From positions 96,909-160,908 of the forward strand of contig JAFVXC010000042.1 in NCBI GenBank assembly GCA_017501345.1: a DNA stretch of 64,000 bases, read 5' to 3'. Every line of letters starts with the position of its first letter. Position 1 is the first letter of the stretch. The stretch is from Clostridia bacterium (GTDB lineage Bacteria; Bacillota_A; Clostridia; Oscillospirales; CAG-272). Shown here in pieces: positions 34,386 to 42,776 of the stretch. Both the position numbers and the translations under genes were made by a program. Below the pieces are notes generated by a model that had not been told where the DNA came from, made no database searches, and saw nothing but the letters and a program-made list of their open reading frames with translations.

Positions 34386-35402
34386 ATGCAGTCAATTATT
34401 TATCCGTACACGAGAGCGGAATCGGAAAAGAATGGGATGGAGGAGGTGGGCGGCAGGATGAAGGGAAGCACCCGTGCGGTAAGGACCGAGTCGCACGGCG
34501 TTGGGTATCCCGAGCTTCTCGGACGAATGCTGCCGCGACGTGTGGTCACGGCGATCAAGGACGCGACCGTGCGCGGCGGGTTTTCCGCGATCGAGGAGAT
34601 CCGCCTTCGGCGCGACACCGTATCCTCGCTCACGACCGATATGGGAACGGTCGTTCTGCCCATCGTTCTCAGTGGAAGGGAAATGGACGAGACGCTTACA
34701 CGCATTTCGGGTGGATCTCTGTATTCGCACAGCGAAACGATCGGAGAGGGATATATGATCCTTGGGGAGGGCGTCCGCGTTGGGATCTGCGGGCGCGCCG
34801 CGATCGAAGGGGGGAAGGTGATCGGGGTATACGACCCGTCTGCGTTGTCCTTCCGTATCCCGGGTGAGCCGCCGATCGATCCCTCTCCGATCGTCTCCCT
34901 CCTTGAAGGGGAGGCGGGGAGCGGACGCGGTGTTTTGGTCTATGCACCGCCGGGTGTTGGAAAGACTACCCTGCTCCGTGCAGTGATCCGCCGCATTGCG
35001 GGGGGCAAATATCCCAGGCGTGTTGCCGTCGTGGACAGTCGGGGAGAGCTTACGCTGTCGCACGGCGGACCGAGCGAGAGCCGATATACGGTCGATATGC
35101 TGTCGGGGTATCCGCGTCCGCTTGGGATAGAGATCGCTGTTCGCACCCTGAATGCAGAGCTGGTCGTGTGTGATGAGATCGGCGGCGTTGACGAGGCGCG
35201 GGCGGTGCTTGCGGTGCAGAATTGTGGCGTTCCGCTTCTTGCGACCGCGCACGGACGGGACGTTACCGGACTTCTTCGCCGTCCCGGTATTGAAATGCTG
35301 CACGACGGCGGGATCTTTGCATATTACGTGGGGATCAGACGCGCGAAAAACGGCTTTTCCTATACAGCCGTGCGGTGGGAGGATGCGTATGCTGATCTAT
35401 AA
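34386..35402 (+). CDS. spoIIIAA: Stage III sporulation protein AA, secretion-type ATPase
   Basis: A 338-residue AAA-type ATPase resembling type II/IV secretion ATPases. Walker A is YAPPGVGKTTLLRA (~185) and Walker B is ELVVCDEIGG. FRIPGEPP and LLATAHGRDV are conserved in SpoIIIAA. It should power the mother-cell side of the channel that links mother cell and forespore during engulfment. ATG 34386 has AAAGGGGG upstream; an internal ATG at 34458 is also possible because residues 1-24 are not family-like. Its end overlaps spoIIIAB by 14 bases. It opens a complete eight-gene spoIIIA operon. Confidence 0.94.
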   Translation: MQSIIYPYTRAESEKNGMEEVGGRMKGSTRAVRTESHGVGYPELLGRMLPRRVVTAIKDATVRGGFSAIEEIRLRRDTVSSLTTDMGTVVLPIVLSGREMDETLTRISGGSLYSHSETIGEGYMILGEGVRVGICGRAAIEGGKVIGVYDPSALSFRIPGEPPIDPSPIVSLLEGEAGSGRGVLVYAPPGVGKTTLLRAVIRRIAGGKYPRRVAVVDSRGELTLSHGGPSESRYTVDMLSGYPRPLGIEIAVRTLNAELVVCDEIGGVDEARAVLAVQNCGVPLLATAHGRDVTGLLRRPGIEMLHDGGIFAYYVGIRRAKNGFSYTAVRWEDAYADL

Positions 35403-35874
35403 GCTTCTCGGTGCGCTTCTGCTTGCGGGCGTCGGCGTTTACGGCTCCGTGACACTCAACCGACACGCGAAAAGGCAGATCGAGCGGCTCGACGGGTGGA
35501 TCGCACTTCTCAGGCTGACGAAAAATCAGATCGACTGTTACGCGCTTCCGACGGCTGAGATCCTGCTTCGGTGCGAGGGCTCCCTCCTCGAGCGGCTTGG
35601 GTGGGAGGAGCTTGCGCCGCCGTCGGATTTTGCATCTCTCCGCAAGGCGGTGCGCGGTATGGGTCTTACGGAGGAGGGGGAGCGGATCGCGGAGAACTTT
35701 TGCGAGGAGATCGGAAAGGGGTACAGGGGGGAACAGCTTCGTACCTGTGACTACGGCATCGGTCTGTTTTGTGCCGAAAGAGATCGCCTGCTCGCGGAGC
35801 TTCCGAGGAGGCGGCAGCGCAATATCACGCTGTGTATGGCGGCGTCGCTTGGAACGGTCGTCGTACTGCTTTGA
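35389..35874 (+). CDS. spoIIIAB: Stage III sporulation protein AB
   Basis: A 161-residue protein with a membrane helix at each end: one at the N-terminus (LIYKLLGALLLAGVGVYG) and one at the C-terminus (LCMAASLGTVVVLL). The helical middle resembles the GspF-type platform proteins to which SpoIIIAB is related (RQIERLDGWIALLRLTKNQI). It is thought to act with SpoIIIAA at the channel base. Two ATGs, 35383 and 35389, are possible; GGAGG (35378-35382) fits the second. The gene starts inside the end of spoIIIAA. Confidence 0.9.
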   Translation: MLIYKLLGALLLAGVGVYGSVTLNRHAKRQIERLDGWIALLRLTKNQIDCYALPTAEILLRCEGSLLERLGWEELAPPSDFASLRKAVRGMGLTEEGERIAENFCEEIGKGYRGEQLRTCDYGIGLFCAERDRLLAELPRRRQRNITLCMAASLGTVVVLL

Positions 35875-35904
35875 AGAGAAAACCGAGGAAAGACGGGGAA
35901 GAGT

Positions 35905-36099
35905 ATGGATATTTCACTGCTGATGAAGGTGGCGGGCGTGGGCTTTTTGATCGCGACGTCAGCCCTCATCCTGAATAAATCGGGCAGAGACGAGCAGGCG
36001 ATGCTTCTGACGATCACGGGGATCATCGTGGTTATGGTGATGCTGATCGGGGAGATCGGGGAGCTGCTCGAAGAGGTGCGCGATATTTTCGGGATCTGA
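35905..36099 (+). CDS. spoIIIAC: Stage III sporulation protein AC
   Basis: A 64-residue protein of two transmembrane helices joined by a short polar loop (LNKSGRDEQAMLL), the standard size and form of SpoIIIAC. It is a membrane part of the SpoIIIA-SpoIIQ channel. ATG 35905 is preceded by GGGGAAG, and the gene is separated from spoIIIAB by 30 bases. Confidence 0.92.
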   Translation: MDISLLMKVAGVGFLIATSALILNKSGRDEQAMLLTITGIIVVMVMLIGEIGELLEEVRDIFGI

Positions 36100-36109
36100 C
36101 GGAGGGCAT

Positions 36110-36508
36110 ATGGACGGTACTCTTCGGGATATCTTTTTGAAGATCTGCGGCGCGGCGCTCCTTTTCGTTACGGTTTCAATGGTAATGACCGCGCTCGGAA
36201 AGGGCGCGAGCCTGCCCACGAGACTATGCGGCCCTGTCTTGCTTTACGGTGGGGTGCTCTTACTTCTTCTGCCGCTACTTGGACGCTTGAAGCGGCTCAC
36301 GGAGGGCTACGTGCTCGCGTCGTACGGCGAAATGATGCTGAAAGCACTTGGAATCGCGTTTCTTTCCGAGATCGTTGCGGGGATATGCCGCGACGGCGGG
36401 GAGGGGGGCGTTGCATCGATCGTCGAGATGGCGGGGAAAATTCTGATCCTCCTTCTTTGCTTTCCCCTGATTGAGTCCCTCCTCGAAACGGTCGAGGGGC
36501 TTTTGTAG
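36110..36508 (+). CDS. spoIIIAD: Stage III sporulation protein AD
   Basis: A 132-residue protein with about four membrane helices and the family segment MMLKALGIAFLSEIVAGICRDGG. SpoIIIAD is a homolog of type III secretion export-apparatus proteins and sits with AC in the channel membrane. It begins 10 bases after spoIIIAC, behind GGAGGG. A repeat-element remnant lies between this gene and spoIIIAE, which is unusual for this tight operon. Confidence 0.93.
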   Translation: MDGTLRDIFLKICGAALLFVTVSMVMTALGKGASLPTRLCGPVLLYGGVLLLLLPLLGRLKRLTEGYVLASYGEMMLKALGIAFLSEIVAGICRDGGEGGVASIVEMAGKILILLLCFPLIESLLETVEGLL

Positions 36509-36515
36509 AGGAGGT

Positions 36516-36615
36516 CGGGGCGCTGCTCCAAATCCCAAACAGGTGCTTTCTGAAAAAGGCTCCCGAGAACCTCGAAAGCCTTTCTCAAGGATTTTCGGGC
36601 AATTCAAATATTTGG
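36516..36615. repeat. Dispersed hairpin element, copy C (degenerate, within spoIIIA operon)
   Basis: The left part GGGGCGCTGCTCC matches the start of copy B. Then come TTTCTGAAAAAGGCTC, CTCGAAAGCCTTTCTCAAG and TTTTCGGGCAA, which follow the order of the element but have lost the perfect stems. It fills most of the 131-bp gap between spoIIIAD and spoIIIAE. Confidence 0.55.
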
Positions 36616-36639
36616 ATATGAAAATACAAGGGAATACGT

Positions 36640-37794
36640 ATGAAAAAGCAGTTTTTTTGTATAGTCCTTCTCCTTCTTTTTTTGCCGGTCCTTTCATTTC
36701 CGGCAGAGGCGGCGGACGAAACGGCCGAGGCGCTTCCTCCCGAGCTGCAGGAGGGCTACGAAACGATGCTCGATGCGATTCCCGACGGGGTACGGGATCA
36801 GCTTCCGGACGATTTCACGTCGGAGAATGGGGAGGGGCTCTCCTCGGCGATCGGGGAAATGCTCGAGCCCTCGTATTTGGCGGCGGTCATCTTAGAGGCG
36901 CTCGGCGTTTATCTTGACGACGCCCTGAGGCTCCTCGCGTCGCTGTTCGGGATACTCATTCTGTCGGCGGTCTTTTCGGCGGTGCGGAGATCGGTAAAGT
37001 CGAGCGCACTCGGCAGAGTCGTAACGCTCGTGGCATCCTGCGCGATCCTTGCGGCGATCGCGGATACGCAAACGAAGCTCTTCTCCCAGCTTTCGGATTA
37101 CTTTTCACAGCTTTCGGTGCTTGCGGGTGGAATGATCCCCGTGTCGGGAGTGCTTTACGCGATGGGCGGCAACGTCGCGGGAGCGGCGACGGGCGGTGCC
37201 GCGATGTCGATCTTTCTTGCGATCAGCGAATTCGTCGGTGGGGAGCTGCTCTTCCCGACCGTCGGTGCCTGCCTCGCACTCGCGTGTGTGCCCGTTTTCG
37301 CCCCCGGGCTCAACGTGCGGAGTCTGTCCGCCTGCATCAAAAAGACCTTTACCTTTTGTCTCGGTTTTCTGATGATGATGATGTCGGCACTTCTCGCGCT
37401 TCGGTCGGGGCTAGCTATGAAGGCGGATTCGATCAGCGCGCGAACGGTGAAATACGTCGCGTCGTCGGTCATTCCCGTGGTCGGCGGTTCGATCGCGGAC
37501 AGCCTCAGAACGGTCGGCGCGAGTGTAGAGTACCTTCGTACGACGGTCGGTGTTGCGGGGATCCTGCTCGTCGTGCTGCTACTCGTTCCCGTACTTGTGA
37601 ACGTGCTCGTCACGCGCTTTTGCCTTATTCTTGCAGAAAGCACTGCCGAGGTGCTCGGATGTGACGGTGAAGCAAGACTCCTGTCTGAGCTTGTCAGTGT
37701 ATACGGCTATATTCTGGCGGTCGCGGTAATGTGTGCGGTGATGTTTATTTTTGCACTTACCATTCTGACGCGCACCGCGGCGGCGATCGGTTGA
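36640..37794 (+). CDS. spoIIIAE: Stage III sporulation protein AE
   Basis: A 384-residue polytopic protein with a signal peptide (MKKQFFCIVLLLLFLPVL, cut near AEA), an extracytoplasmic segment (~20-95) and about seven helices to the end. Family segments include LAGGMIPVSGVLYAMGGN and VVGGSIADSLRTVGASVEYLRTTVG. It is the largest membrane part of the mother-cell/forespore channel. The ribosome binding site AAGGGAA is weak, and the repeat remnant upstream may separate its translation from that of spoIIIAD. Confidence 0.93.
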   Translation: MKKQFFCIVLLLLFLPVLSFPAEAADETAEALPPELQEGYETMLDAIPDGVRDQLPDDFTSENGEGLSSAIGEMLEPSYLAAVILEALGVYLDDALRLLASLFGILILSAVFSAVRRSVKSSALGRVVTLVASCAILAAIADTQTKLFSQLSDYFSQLSVLAGGMIPVSGVLYAMGGNVAGAATGGAAMSIFLAISEFVGGELLFPTVGACLALACVPVFAPGLNVRSLSACIKKTFTFCLGFLMMMMSALLALRSGLAMKADSISARTVKYVASSVIPVVGGSIADSLRTVGASVEYLRTTVGVAGILLVVLLLVPVLVNVLVTRFCLILAESTAEVLGCDGEARLLSELVSVYGYILAVAVMCAVMFIFALTILTRTAAAIG

Positions 37795-37804
37795 GGGGGG
37801 ACGG

Positions 37805-38287
37805 ATGAAGGCATATTTTCTTGCGGTTATACTGACCGCGATATTTGGCGGGATTTGTGAGGAGGTGCTTCCCGAATCGAGCTCGGTGCGACCGCATATG
37901 AAGCTTGTGACGGGACTTTGTGTGCTTGCGGTGATCGTACTTCCCGCGAAGGATGCGCTCATATCGGTCGGAGATTTTTTCGGGAGGATCGATCTCGACG
38001 AGATCCTTGAAAACGAGCAGAAGGAAGAGGAGTATGAGGAGATCCTTGACGGTGCGCTTTCGCGCTATTCGGCAGAGGAGATCGGACGGTGTCTCGGGGA
38101 GCTTCTTGAAGCAGAATATGGCCTTGCGGACGGCACCTGCCACGCATCGGTCGTTCTCGGGGCGGACGGAACGGTGTCGCGCGCCCTCGTTACCCTATCG
38201 GGAGCCTCGATCTTGACCGATCCCTATAAGATCGAGGCATTTGTCAACGCTCTGCTCGCCTGCCCGTGTGACGTGGCGGTGGAGTAG
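37805..38287 (+). CDS. spoIIIAF: Stage III sporulation protein AF
   Basis: A 160-residue protein with two N-terminal membrane helices (YFLAVILTAIFGGI; LVTGLCVLAVIVLPAKD) and a soluble C-terminal domain that resembles the ring-building motif of secretion systems. It forms part of the SpoIIIA channel. ATG 37805 follows GAGGGGGG by a few bases, 10 nt after spoIIIAE. Confidence 0.88.
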   Translation: MKAYFLAVILTAIFGGICEEVLPESSSVRPHMKLVTGLCVLAVIVLPAKDALISVGDFFGRIDLDEILENEQKEEEYEEILDGALSRYSAEEIGRCLGELLEAEYGLADGTCHASVVLGADGTVSRALVTLSGASILTDPYKIEAFVNALLACPCDVAVE

Positions 38288-38314
38288 CGGACGGTAGGGG
38301 AGAAAGGAGAAAGA

Positions 38315-38851
38315 ATGGAAAAACGTGAAATGGGACGGAGGCTTCGCGCACGAGGAACGTGGATCTTGTTGCTTGCGGGTGCGCTCGGGATTTGTCTGCT
38401 CCTTGTCGGAAGCCTTTCCGGTACGAAAAAGGGCGACGGCGACGCGGAGGAGACCGTCGAGAAGCATCCGAACTCGTCGGAGGCGCTACAGCTGTACGTT
38501 GATACGCTTGAAAGAAAGATCTCGGAGCTCTGTGAAAGCGTCAACGGCGTCTCTCGTGTGCGTGTGGCAGTCACGTTGGCATCGGGATACGAATACGTCT
38601 ATGCAAAGGACGCCGAGCTTGATTCGGGCGGAAACGGTACCACGGGCTCGTATCATTACCTTACGATCGGAAGCGGATCCTCCGAGTCAGCGGTCTATCT
38701 GTCAGAGAAGCCGCCGACGATCGGTGGGATCGGTATCGTATGCGTGGGCGGGAACGATCCGACGGTGAAAAGAGAGCTGATCGAGCTTGTATCGGCGGCG
38801 TTCGGCGTCCCGAGTAATAAGATCTACGTCGCAGAGGGAGCGTTCGGGTAG
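38315..38851 (+). CDS. spoIIIAG: Stage III sporulation protein AG
   Basis: A 178-residue single-pass protein: helix at ~14-33 (WILLLAGALGICLLLVG), then an extracellular domain of the YscJ/FliF ring type (LERKISELCESVNGVSRVRVAVTL). A central segment of Ser/Gly (TTGSYHYLTIGSGSS) and IGGIGIVCVGGNDPTVKRELIELVSAAF follow. SpoIIIAG forms a large ring in the space between mother cell and forespore. It has AGAAAGGAG upstream of the ATG. Confidence 0.92.
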   Translation: MEKREMGRRLRARGTWILLLAGALGICLLLVGSLSGTKKGDGDAEETVEKHPNSSEALQLYVDTLERKISELCESVNGVSRVRVAVTLASGYEYVYAKDAELDSGGNGTTGSYHYLTIGSGSSESAVYLSEKPPTIGGIGIVCVGGNDPTVKRELIELVSAAFGVPSNKIYVAEGAFG

Positions 38852-38973
38852 AATCCGAATGCCGAGAGTAAAATTCCGTACGCGGTTATAATCCACGCAG
38901 AGAACACATATAGATACGGTGTACAGCAAAACGCGTAACAAATCCTAATTTACGAGAAATCGGAGGGAACATT

Positions 38974-39549
38974 ATGAAGGAAAACAAGTTTCTGGAGAAG
39001 ATCGCCGCATTCGGCAGACGGGTCGGGCGGCGAAATTGGGTGATCATCGGTGCGGTGATCCTGATCGGCGGTGCGATCTGTCTGAATTTCATTCTGTTCG
39101 GCGGCTCGCCTGCAAACGGATTCGATTATGATGGAGAGGAGACGCAGGCATCGGGCAACCCGAGCGGGGGAGACAACGCGACGGATGCAGGGAAGGAGGA
39201 CGGTTACTTCTCCTCGGTGCAGGTCAGCCGTCAGCGCGCAAGAGACGAGGCGCTTGAGGTGCTTCAGAGCGTAGTAGAGAATGAAAACGCCGACGAGGCG
39301 GCAAAGAACGAGGCGCTTGCGCAGATCTCTCAGCTTGCAGGTGAGATGGAGCAGGAGTCGAACATCGAGACGCTCGTGCTTGCAAAGGGTTTTGAGGCGT
39401 GCGTTGCGGTCGTGAGCGACGGTAGCGCGAGCATCGTTGTGAAGTGTGCGGAGGGTAAGCTCGTCCCGAGCCAGATTTCGCAGATCAATGAGATCGTCTA
39501 CGAGCAGGCGGGCATCGAGCCGGTCAATATCAACATCATTGAGAGATGA
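38974..39549 (+). CDS. spoIIIAH: Stage III sporulation protein AH
   Basis: A 191-residue single-pass protein with helix ~21-41 (WVIIGAVILIGGAICLNF), a linker rich in Gly/Asn/Asp, and a C-terminal YscJ/FliF-like domain (ARDEALEVLQSVVENENA; SQINEIVYEQAGIEPVNINII). SpoIIIAH contacts SpoIIQ of the forespore across the intermembrane space. A 122-bp gap, the longest repeat-free gap of the operon, precedes it; CATATAGAT at 38908-38916 may be part of an extra promoter. CGGAGGG lies before the ATG. Confidence 0.93.
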   Translation: MKENKFLEKIAAFGRRVGRRNWVIIGAVILIGGAICLNFILFGGSPANGFDYDGEETQASGNPSGGDNATDAGKEDGYFSSVQVSRQRARDEALEVLQSVVENENADEAAKNEALAQISQLAGEMEQESNIETLVLAKGFEACVAVVSDGSASIVVKCAEGKLVPSQISQINEIVYEQAGIEPVNINIIER

Positions 39550-39555
39550 GAGAAG

Positions 39556-39595
39556 AAAAGAGCGGGATGTCACGCAGGACAGTCCGCTCTTTTTC
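39556..39595 (+). terminator. Terminator of the spoIIIA operon
   Basis: AAAAGAGCGG (39556-39565) pairs with CCGCTCTTTT (39584-39593), with an 18-nt loop and a T-rich end. Confidence 0.8.
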
Positions 39596-39607
39596 GCTTA
39601 ATGGGAG

Positions 39608-39636
39608 AAGGTGGCTTTTTCAAGCTGCCTTTTTTG
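39608..39636 (+). terminator. Second tandem terminator after spoIIIAH
   Basis: AAGGTGGCTT pairs with AAGCTGCCTT apart from one weak position, followed by a run of T. It insulates the promoter at 39656-39684. Confidence 0.6.
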
Positions 39637-39655
39637 ATAGAATGCCCGACCTTCC

Positions 39656-39684
39656 TTGACAATTTCGGGTAAACGCGCTATAAT
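39656..39684 (+). promoter_or_regulatory. Promoter of the homocysteine methyltransferase/permease pair
   Basis: TTGACA (39656-39661), 17 bp, TATAAT (39679-39684): a perfect consensus promoter. The leader to the ATG is only about 26 nt, too short for a SAM or T-box riboswitch. Confidence 0.9.
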
Positions 39685-39717
39685 ATTTTATCATAGTGCG
39701 TTTATGTGAGGTTTGTT

Positions 39718-41274
39718 ATGAAAAGTTCGACTCTGAAGAGCCACATCGAAGCGGGACTCGTATATTTCGACGGCGGAACGGGATCGGTGCTTGCATCGAT
39801 GGGACTTTCCGCGGGAGAGCGTCCCGAGGTGTGGTCGCTGACACATCCCGACGAGATCCGTGCGCTCCACACGGCCTATTTCCGCGCGGGTGCAAATATC
39901 GTCAAAACAAATACCTTTGGCGCAAATCCGCTTCATTACGACGAGGCAACGCTGGAAAGAATCGTTCGGAGCGCCGTTTCTCTTGCGCGCGAGGCGCGTG
40001 ACGGGACGGTGGGGGACGGCGAGGGCTTCATTGCACTCGATATCGGTCCGCTTGGTGTTCTCTTCGAGCCGTACGGCACGATGACGTTTGACAAGGCAGT
40101 CGAAGCATTTTCGCACGTCGTACGGATCGGCAGGGATGCAGGTGCTGACTGTATCCTGATCGAAACGATGACCGACTCGTACGAAACGAAGGCGGCGGTG
40201 CTCGCGGCGAAGGAAAACGCCGATCTTCCCGTTTTTGTTACGAACAGCTACGATGCAAAGGGCAGGCTGATGATGGGTGCGAGTGCCGACGTAATGGTCG
40301 CACTTCTTGAGGGACTCGGCGTGGACGCCATCGGTATGAATTGCTCGACGGGCCCCTCCGCGATGCTTCCAACCGTCAGGGAGATCTGTAAATATGCGTC
40401 GGTTCCCGTAATTGTAAATCCCAACGCGGGGCTGCCTCGTGTGGATGACAGCGGAAACACGGTCTACGATCTGTCCCCCGAGGAATTTGCCGAGGCGGTA
40501 CGGGAGATCGTTCGTGCCGGTGCGCGGCTGATTGGCGGCTGCTGCGGAACGACGCCCGATTACATCAGGGCAACCGTCGACAGAACGCGCGGAATGGAGC
40601 CTGTTCCGCTCACGAAAAAGCCGCGAACGGTCATTGCGTCCTCGAAAAAAACGGTCGAATTCACCGCGCGCCGCACGGTTTCAATCGGAGATCTTCTCAG
40701 CAGTGAGGGCAAGACGATCCTAAAGGAAGCGCTCGAAGCGGGCGACGTCGATACGTTCATCGAGCTTGCCGAAGCGCAGGAGGATGAGGACGCCGAGGTG
40801 ATTTCCGTTAACGCAGGACGTCTTGAGCCCGACGAAAAAACCTTGCTTCGTGACACGGTAAAGGAGCTTCAGGGTGTCACGTCATTGCCTCTTATGGTTG
40901 AGACCGACGACGTCTGTGCGATGGAGAACGCACTGCGGTATTATAACGGTAAGGCGTTGATCGGTGCCGTATCGGGGACGGATGAGAGCATGGACGGAGT
41001 CTTTCCGCTTGCGAAGAAATACGGCGGCGTGGTGGTTGCATTGACTTGTGACGAGAACGGTGTTCCCGATACCGCAGAGGAAAGAGTGGCGATTGCCGAA
41101 AGAATTCTTGCGAGGGCGCAGGAATACGGACTTTCTGCGTGTGACCTTTTGTTTGATCCGCTTTCGGAGAATGCGTTTATGGCTGCCGCCGAGGCGGCTC
41201 GTCGCATCCGTACGGAGATGGGCTGCTGTACTACGGTCGGAGAATCCTCTCAAGGCGAGGCAGCACGGATATGA
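39718..41274 (+). CDS. MetH-like homocysteine S-methyltransferase with incomplete pterin-binding domain
   Basis: A 518-residue protein. Residues ~1-290 are a complete homocysteine-binding barrel: YFDGGTGSVLASMG, VKTNTFGANPLHY, and the zinc cysteines in GMNCSTGP and LIGGCCGTTPDYI. From ~320 it continues like the pterin/methyltetrahydrofolate barrel of MetH (EVISVNAG, DLLFDPLSENA, MGCCTTVG). It stops right where MetH proteins continue with a GLSN-S-FG motif, about 100 residues short, and ends GESSQGEAARI. No cobalamin domain follows. It may be a truncated MetH front half, or work with a separate corrinoid protein. ATG 39718 has GAGG 6 nt upstream. Its TGA overlaps the ATG of the next gene. Confidence 0.82.
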   Translation: MKSSTLKSHIEAGLVYFDGGTGSVLASMGLSAGERPEVWSLTHPDEIRALHTAYFRAGANIVKTNTFGANPLHYDEATLERIVRSAVSLAREARDGTVGDGEGFIALDIGPLGVLFEPYGTMTFDKAVEAFSHVVRIGRDAGADCILIETMTDSYETKAAVLAAKENADLPVFVTNSYDAKGRLMMGASADVMVALLEGLGVDAIGMNCSTGPSAMLPTVREICKYASVPVIVNPNAGLPRVDDSGNTVYDLSPEEFAEAVREIVRAGARLIGGCCGTTPDYIRATVDRTRGMEPVPLTKKPRTVIASSKKTVEFTARRTVSIGDLLSSEGKTILKEALEAGDVDTFIELAEAQEDEDAEVISVNAGRLEPDEKTLLRDTVKELQGVTSLPLMVETDDVCAMENALRYYNGKALIGAVSGTDESMDGVFPLAKKYGGVVVALTCDENGVPDTAEERVAIAERILARAQEYGLSACDLLFDPLSENAFMAAAEAARRIRTEMGCCTTVGESSQGEAARI

Positions 41275-42584
41275 CAGCGGTTTTATGTATTCTCGCGTTT
41301 TCCGTGATCGGACTGATCACCGTCGTTCTTTTGAAGCCGTCGGTACGTCTGCCCGTCGTCGGTGCAACGGTCAGCATCTACTGGGTGCCTCCGCTTGTCG
41401 GCGTGTGTGCCGTTCTCATCAGCGGTCTTTTGTCACCGTCGGAGGTGCTTATGGGGCTGACCGCGTCGGGAGACGTAAACCCGCTTAAGATCCTGACGCT
41501 CTTTCTGTCGATGACCTTCCTTTCGGTCTTCCTCGACGAGGCGAAATTTTTCGGCTATCTCGCGACCGCGATCCTGAAAAAGGCGGGGCGAAACCAGTTT
41601 CGGTTTTTCCTTTACCTCTTTTTGACCGTTTCGGTGCTTACGATCTTTACGTCAAACGATATCATCGTTCTGACCTTTACCCCCTTTCTTTGCTACTTCG
41701 CAAAGCGTGCAAAAATCGATCCGCTTCCGTATTTCATTTGCGAATTCGCGGCGGCGAATACCTTCAGTATGGCGCTGATGATCGGAAATCCGACGAACAT
41801 CTATCTTTCCGCATCGGCAGGGGTCGATTTCGGTACGTATCTGTCCGAAATGTGGCTTCCGACGCTTCTCGCAGGCGTGACGGTGCTCGCGATGCTGCTC
41901 CTTCTCTTTTATAAGCGGCTCTCGCATCCTATGACAAACGAGATCTCGGCGACGGAGGAGGAAACGACGCTCGACAAGGGCTTTCTCGCGATCGGACTCG
42001 TACACCTTGGGCTTTGCATCGTTTTGCTTACACTGTCATCCTATTTGCCGATCCCGATGTGGCTGCTTACGTTGATTTTCGCTATCAGTCTGCTCTTTTC
42101 GGTGTTCGTTTATCAGCTTATCAAGCGGAAACGCTCAAATATCCTCCTTCGCTCCTTCGGGCGACTTCCTTACGATATCGTTCCGTTTGTGCTGTCGATG
42201 TTCGTCCTCGTGCTTGCACTCGATAAGTACGGTGTGACGGGCGTCATCCGTGATCTTCTGTCGGGAGAGGGGACGGTGTTCCGTTACGGATTTGCCTCCT
42301 TCCTTTCGGCGAACGTGCTCAACAATATTCCGATGAGCGTTCTGTTCAGTCCCGTTGTCAGAGGCATCGCGGATGCGGGAGCGCGCACGACCGCACTTTA
42401 TGCGACCGTGATCGGCTCGAACCTCGGCGCGTTCTTCACGCCGATCGGCGCACTTGCAGGGATTATGTGGAGTGCAATGCTGAAAAAGTACAGTGTACGG
42501 CTTTCCTTCCTCGATTTCATTCGCTACGGTGCGGCGATCGCCATTCCGTCGCTTGTAATGGCGCTTCTCGGAGTGCTGATATAG
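41271..42584 (+). CDS. Ion-transporter superfamily permease (ArsB/NhaD/SLC13-like)
   Basis: A 437-residue membrane protein with about 11 helices in two related halves. Each half has a re-entrant hairpin motif: FTSNDIIVLTFTPF with GNPTNIYLSASAG in the first, and NVLNNIPMSVLF with GSNLGAFFTPIGALAG in the second. This layout is that of the IT superfamily, which carries anions such as arsenite, dicarboxylates or sulfate, or exchanges Na+ and H+. The ion cannot be told. It is coupled by ATGA overlap to the MetH-like gene, which hints at sulfur or one-carbon metabolism, but that is inference only. Confidence 0.75.
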   Translation: MTAVLCILAFSVIGLITVVLLKPSVRLPVVGATVSIYWVPPLVGVCAVLISGLLSPSEVLMGLTASGDVNPLKILTLFLSMTFLSVFLDEAKFFGYLATAILKKAGRNQFRFFLYLFLTVSVLTIFTSNDIIVLTFTPFLCYFAKRAKIDPLPYFICEFAAANTFSMALMIGNPTNIYLSASAGVDFGTYLSEMWLPTLLAGVTVLAMLLLLFYKRLSHPMTNEISATEEETTLDKGFLAIGLVHLGLCIVLLTLSSYLPIPMWLLTLIFAISLLFSVFVYQLIKRKRSNILLRSFGRLPYDIVPFVLSMFVLVLALDKYGVTGVIRDLLSGEGTVFRYGFASFLSANVLNNIPMSVLFSPVVRGIADAGARTTALYATVIGSNLGAFFTPIGALAGIMWSAMLKKYSVRLSFLDFIRYGAAIAIPSLVMALLGVLI

Positions 42585-42702
42585 GGATGTGCAAGCCGAA
42601 CGGCGTGCAGAATTAGCGGAAACTTGACATTCAATTTGCGCCGCCCCGAAATATTCCGCGCAGCCCGGGCACCTGCGTTCCGCGGTTATATATTGATATA
42701 CA

Positions 42703-42735
42703 AGAAGGGGCTGTCTCAACGAGACAGCCCCTTCT
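42703..42735. terminator. Palindromic bidirectional terminator
   Basis: AGAAGGGGCTGTCTC (42703-42717), AAC, then the exact complement (42721-42735), 15 bp. It separates convergent permease and surface-protein genes. The 118 bp before it (42585-42702) show nothing recognisable. Confidence 0.8.
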
Positions 42736-42776
42736 CTCTTTGGGGTGGTGCGGTGCTCGCACCTTTTATTTTTGAA

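Noticed and set aside
39685..39717. SAM or cobalamin riboswitch before the homocysteine methyltransferase
   Set aside because: Only about 26-33 nt separate promoter and ATG, too short for any such aptamer.
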